Origin: an archaeon
GTDB taxonomy: Archaea; Nanobdellota; Nanobdellia; Woesearchaeales; GW2011-AR9
NCBI GenBank assembly: GCA_020053615.1
Contig: JAGVMW010000078.1
Coordinates: 1 to 5,001, forward strand
Direction of reading: 5' to 3'
DNA: 5,001 nt
Position numbers and translations under genes: made by a program. The notes under the pieces were generated by a model. It searched no databases. It was not told where the DNA came from and saw only the letters and a program-made list of their open reading frames with translations. Positions 4,762-5,001 of the stretch are shown in pieces (the stretch's first letter is position 1; the number at the start of each line of letters is the position of its first letter).

Positions 4762-4776
4762 TGCATCGGCAGAAAA
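4762..4776 (+). other. tRNA intron 2: anticodon loop 37/38, 15 nt
   Basis: Located at the common archaeal position. TTC (4756-4758) pairs with GAA (4772-4774), leaving the 3' bulge AAG (4775-4777). The fourth central pair is a G-A mismatch (4759/4771), so the BHB is relaxed. A small inner helix GC (4763-4764) with GC (4769-4770) is possible. The ends are fixed by the need for a 7-nt anticodon loop. Confidence 0.8.
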
Positions 4777-4797
4777 GCCGCCAGGCCGGGGTTCAAA

Positions 4798-4885
4798 CGC
4801 CAGTTACGCTGGGCGAACGTGCGTCCGAGGGATACTCTGCGGAGATCCCTCTTATCACACGCAAGACGACGTAACAGCATGAAAG
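4798..4885 (+). other. tRNA intron 3: T-loop 59/60, 88 nt, highly structured
   Basis: The BHB is good: T-stem CGGGG/CCCCG, 3' bulge AGT (4884-4886), central helix TTCA (4792-4795) with TGAA (4880-4883), 5' bulge AAC (4796-4798). Cuts after the second bulge base rebuild the standard loop TTCAAAT. Inside, GAGGGAT (4827-4833) pairs with ATCCCTC (4845-4851) and encloses CTC-TGCG-GAG. GCGT (4821-4824) pairs with ACGC (4859-4862). A local hairpin 4799-4814 competes with the longer pairing GTTACG (4803-4808) with CGTAAC (4870-4875). There is no open frame, so no homing endonuclease. Confidence 0.88.
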
Positions 4886-4946
4886 TCCCCGCAGCCCCAG
4901 TTTTGTATAGTACCGAATTAGGTTTACATCAAAAATCAAAAAATCG

Positions 4947-4965
4947 TTTTTAAATGCTTATAAAC
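4947..4965 (+). promoter_or_regulatory. Promoter for a gene beyond the right edge
   Basis: TTTTTAAATGCTTATAAAC ends in GCTTATAAAC (4956-4965), a good archaeal TATA box. It predicts transcription start near 4987-4990, so the gene would begin at or just beyond the end of the window. The T5 run at 4947-4951 could also end the tRNA transcript. Confidence 0.5.
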
Positions 4966-5001
4966 AAAAACCCGACCACCCCATATACTTCTTTTTTTCA
5001 A

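Larger units (their letters stand above)
4702..4899 (+). tRNA. tRNA-Pro(CGG) precursor with three introns
   Basis: GGGGCTG (4702-4708) pairs perfectly with CAGCCCC (4892-4898), followed by discriminator A4899; CCA is not encoded. Exons: 4702-4721, 4744-4761, 4777-4797, 4886-4899. Joined, they give 73 nt. The D-arm is GTCTAGCTTGGTAGGAT with G18-G19. The anticodon stem is GGCGG (4751-4755) with CCGCC (4778-4782) and loop TTCGGGG, so the anticodon is CGG (4758-4760) with G37. The variable loop is AGGC. The T-arm is CGGGGTTCAAATCCCCG. Every stem closes only after the three insertions are removed, and two of the three junctions are predicted exactly by BHB motifs. GGG-type acceptor ends and G37 suit proline. 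No other anticodon phase gives consistent stems. Confidence 0.93.

Noticed and set aside
4798..4885. Box C/D guide RNA in the T-loop intron
   Set aside because: No RTGATGA C box or CTGA D box is present; only an isolated ATGA near the 3' splice site.
4702..4899. A tmRNA or group I intron in the 198-nt tRNA-like region
   Set aside because: There is no tag-peptide frame, and archaea lack tmRNA. The 88-nt insert is far too short for a group I core and is bounded by BHB motifs.

Overview
The window comes from an AT-rich archaeon, most likely a DPANN-type lineage (Woesearchaeota/Pacearchaeota-like); the exact lineage is inferred. The archaeal call rests on four things: transcription factor TFS; a signal peptidase I with a Ser/His arrangement instead of the bacterial Ser/Lys; TATA boxes 25-30 bases ahead of start codons, implying leaderless transcripts; and a tRNA gene interrupted by bulge-helix-bulge (BHB) introns.

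Layout. Positions 1-76 hold the C-terminal end of a small protein resembling the archaeal transposon-encoded DUF2080 family. It is followed, up to about 240, by palindromic DNA that looks like the end of a mobile element or a MITE. A minus-strand block runs 1883 to 249: signal peptidase I, then TFS, then a 185-residue protein with a PepSY-like tail. A compact back-to-back promoter near 1904-1923 separates this block from a plus-strand seven-helix membrane protein (1946-2635). Two related hairpins (2641-2732) follow, then a methyltransferase of the FmrO/Rmt 16S rRNA m7G1405 type (2764-3585) and a small membrane protein (DUF7670-like). The N-terminus of that small protein continues upstream through an in-frame TGA. 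A convergent minus-strand gene of unknown function (3986-4513) and a tRNA gene (4702-4899) complete the window, and a promoter for a gene beyond the right edge lies at about 4947-4965.

Most striking feature: the tRNA is tRNA-Pro(CGG), split by three introns of 22, 15 and 88 nt in the D-loop, anticodon loop (37/38) and T-loop (59/60). Removing them at the BHB-predicted sites leaves a 73-nt tRNA with all stems paired. Other points of interest are the archaeal homologue of aminoglycoside-resistance rRNA methyltransferases, the compensatory base changes between the two tandem hairpins, and the single in-frame TGA in a set of genes whose readable stops are all TAA or TAG.

The genes are mostly household functions (transcript cleavage, protein secretion, rRNA modification, tRNA). 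No single dedicated pathway links them.
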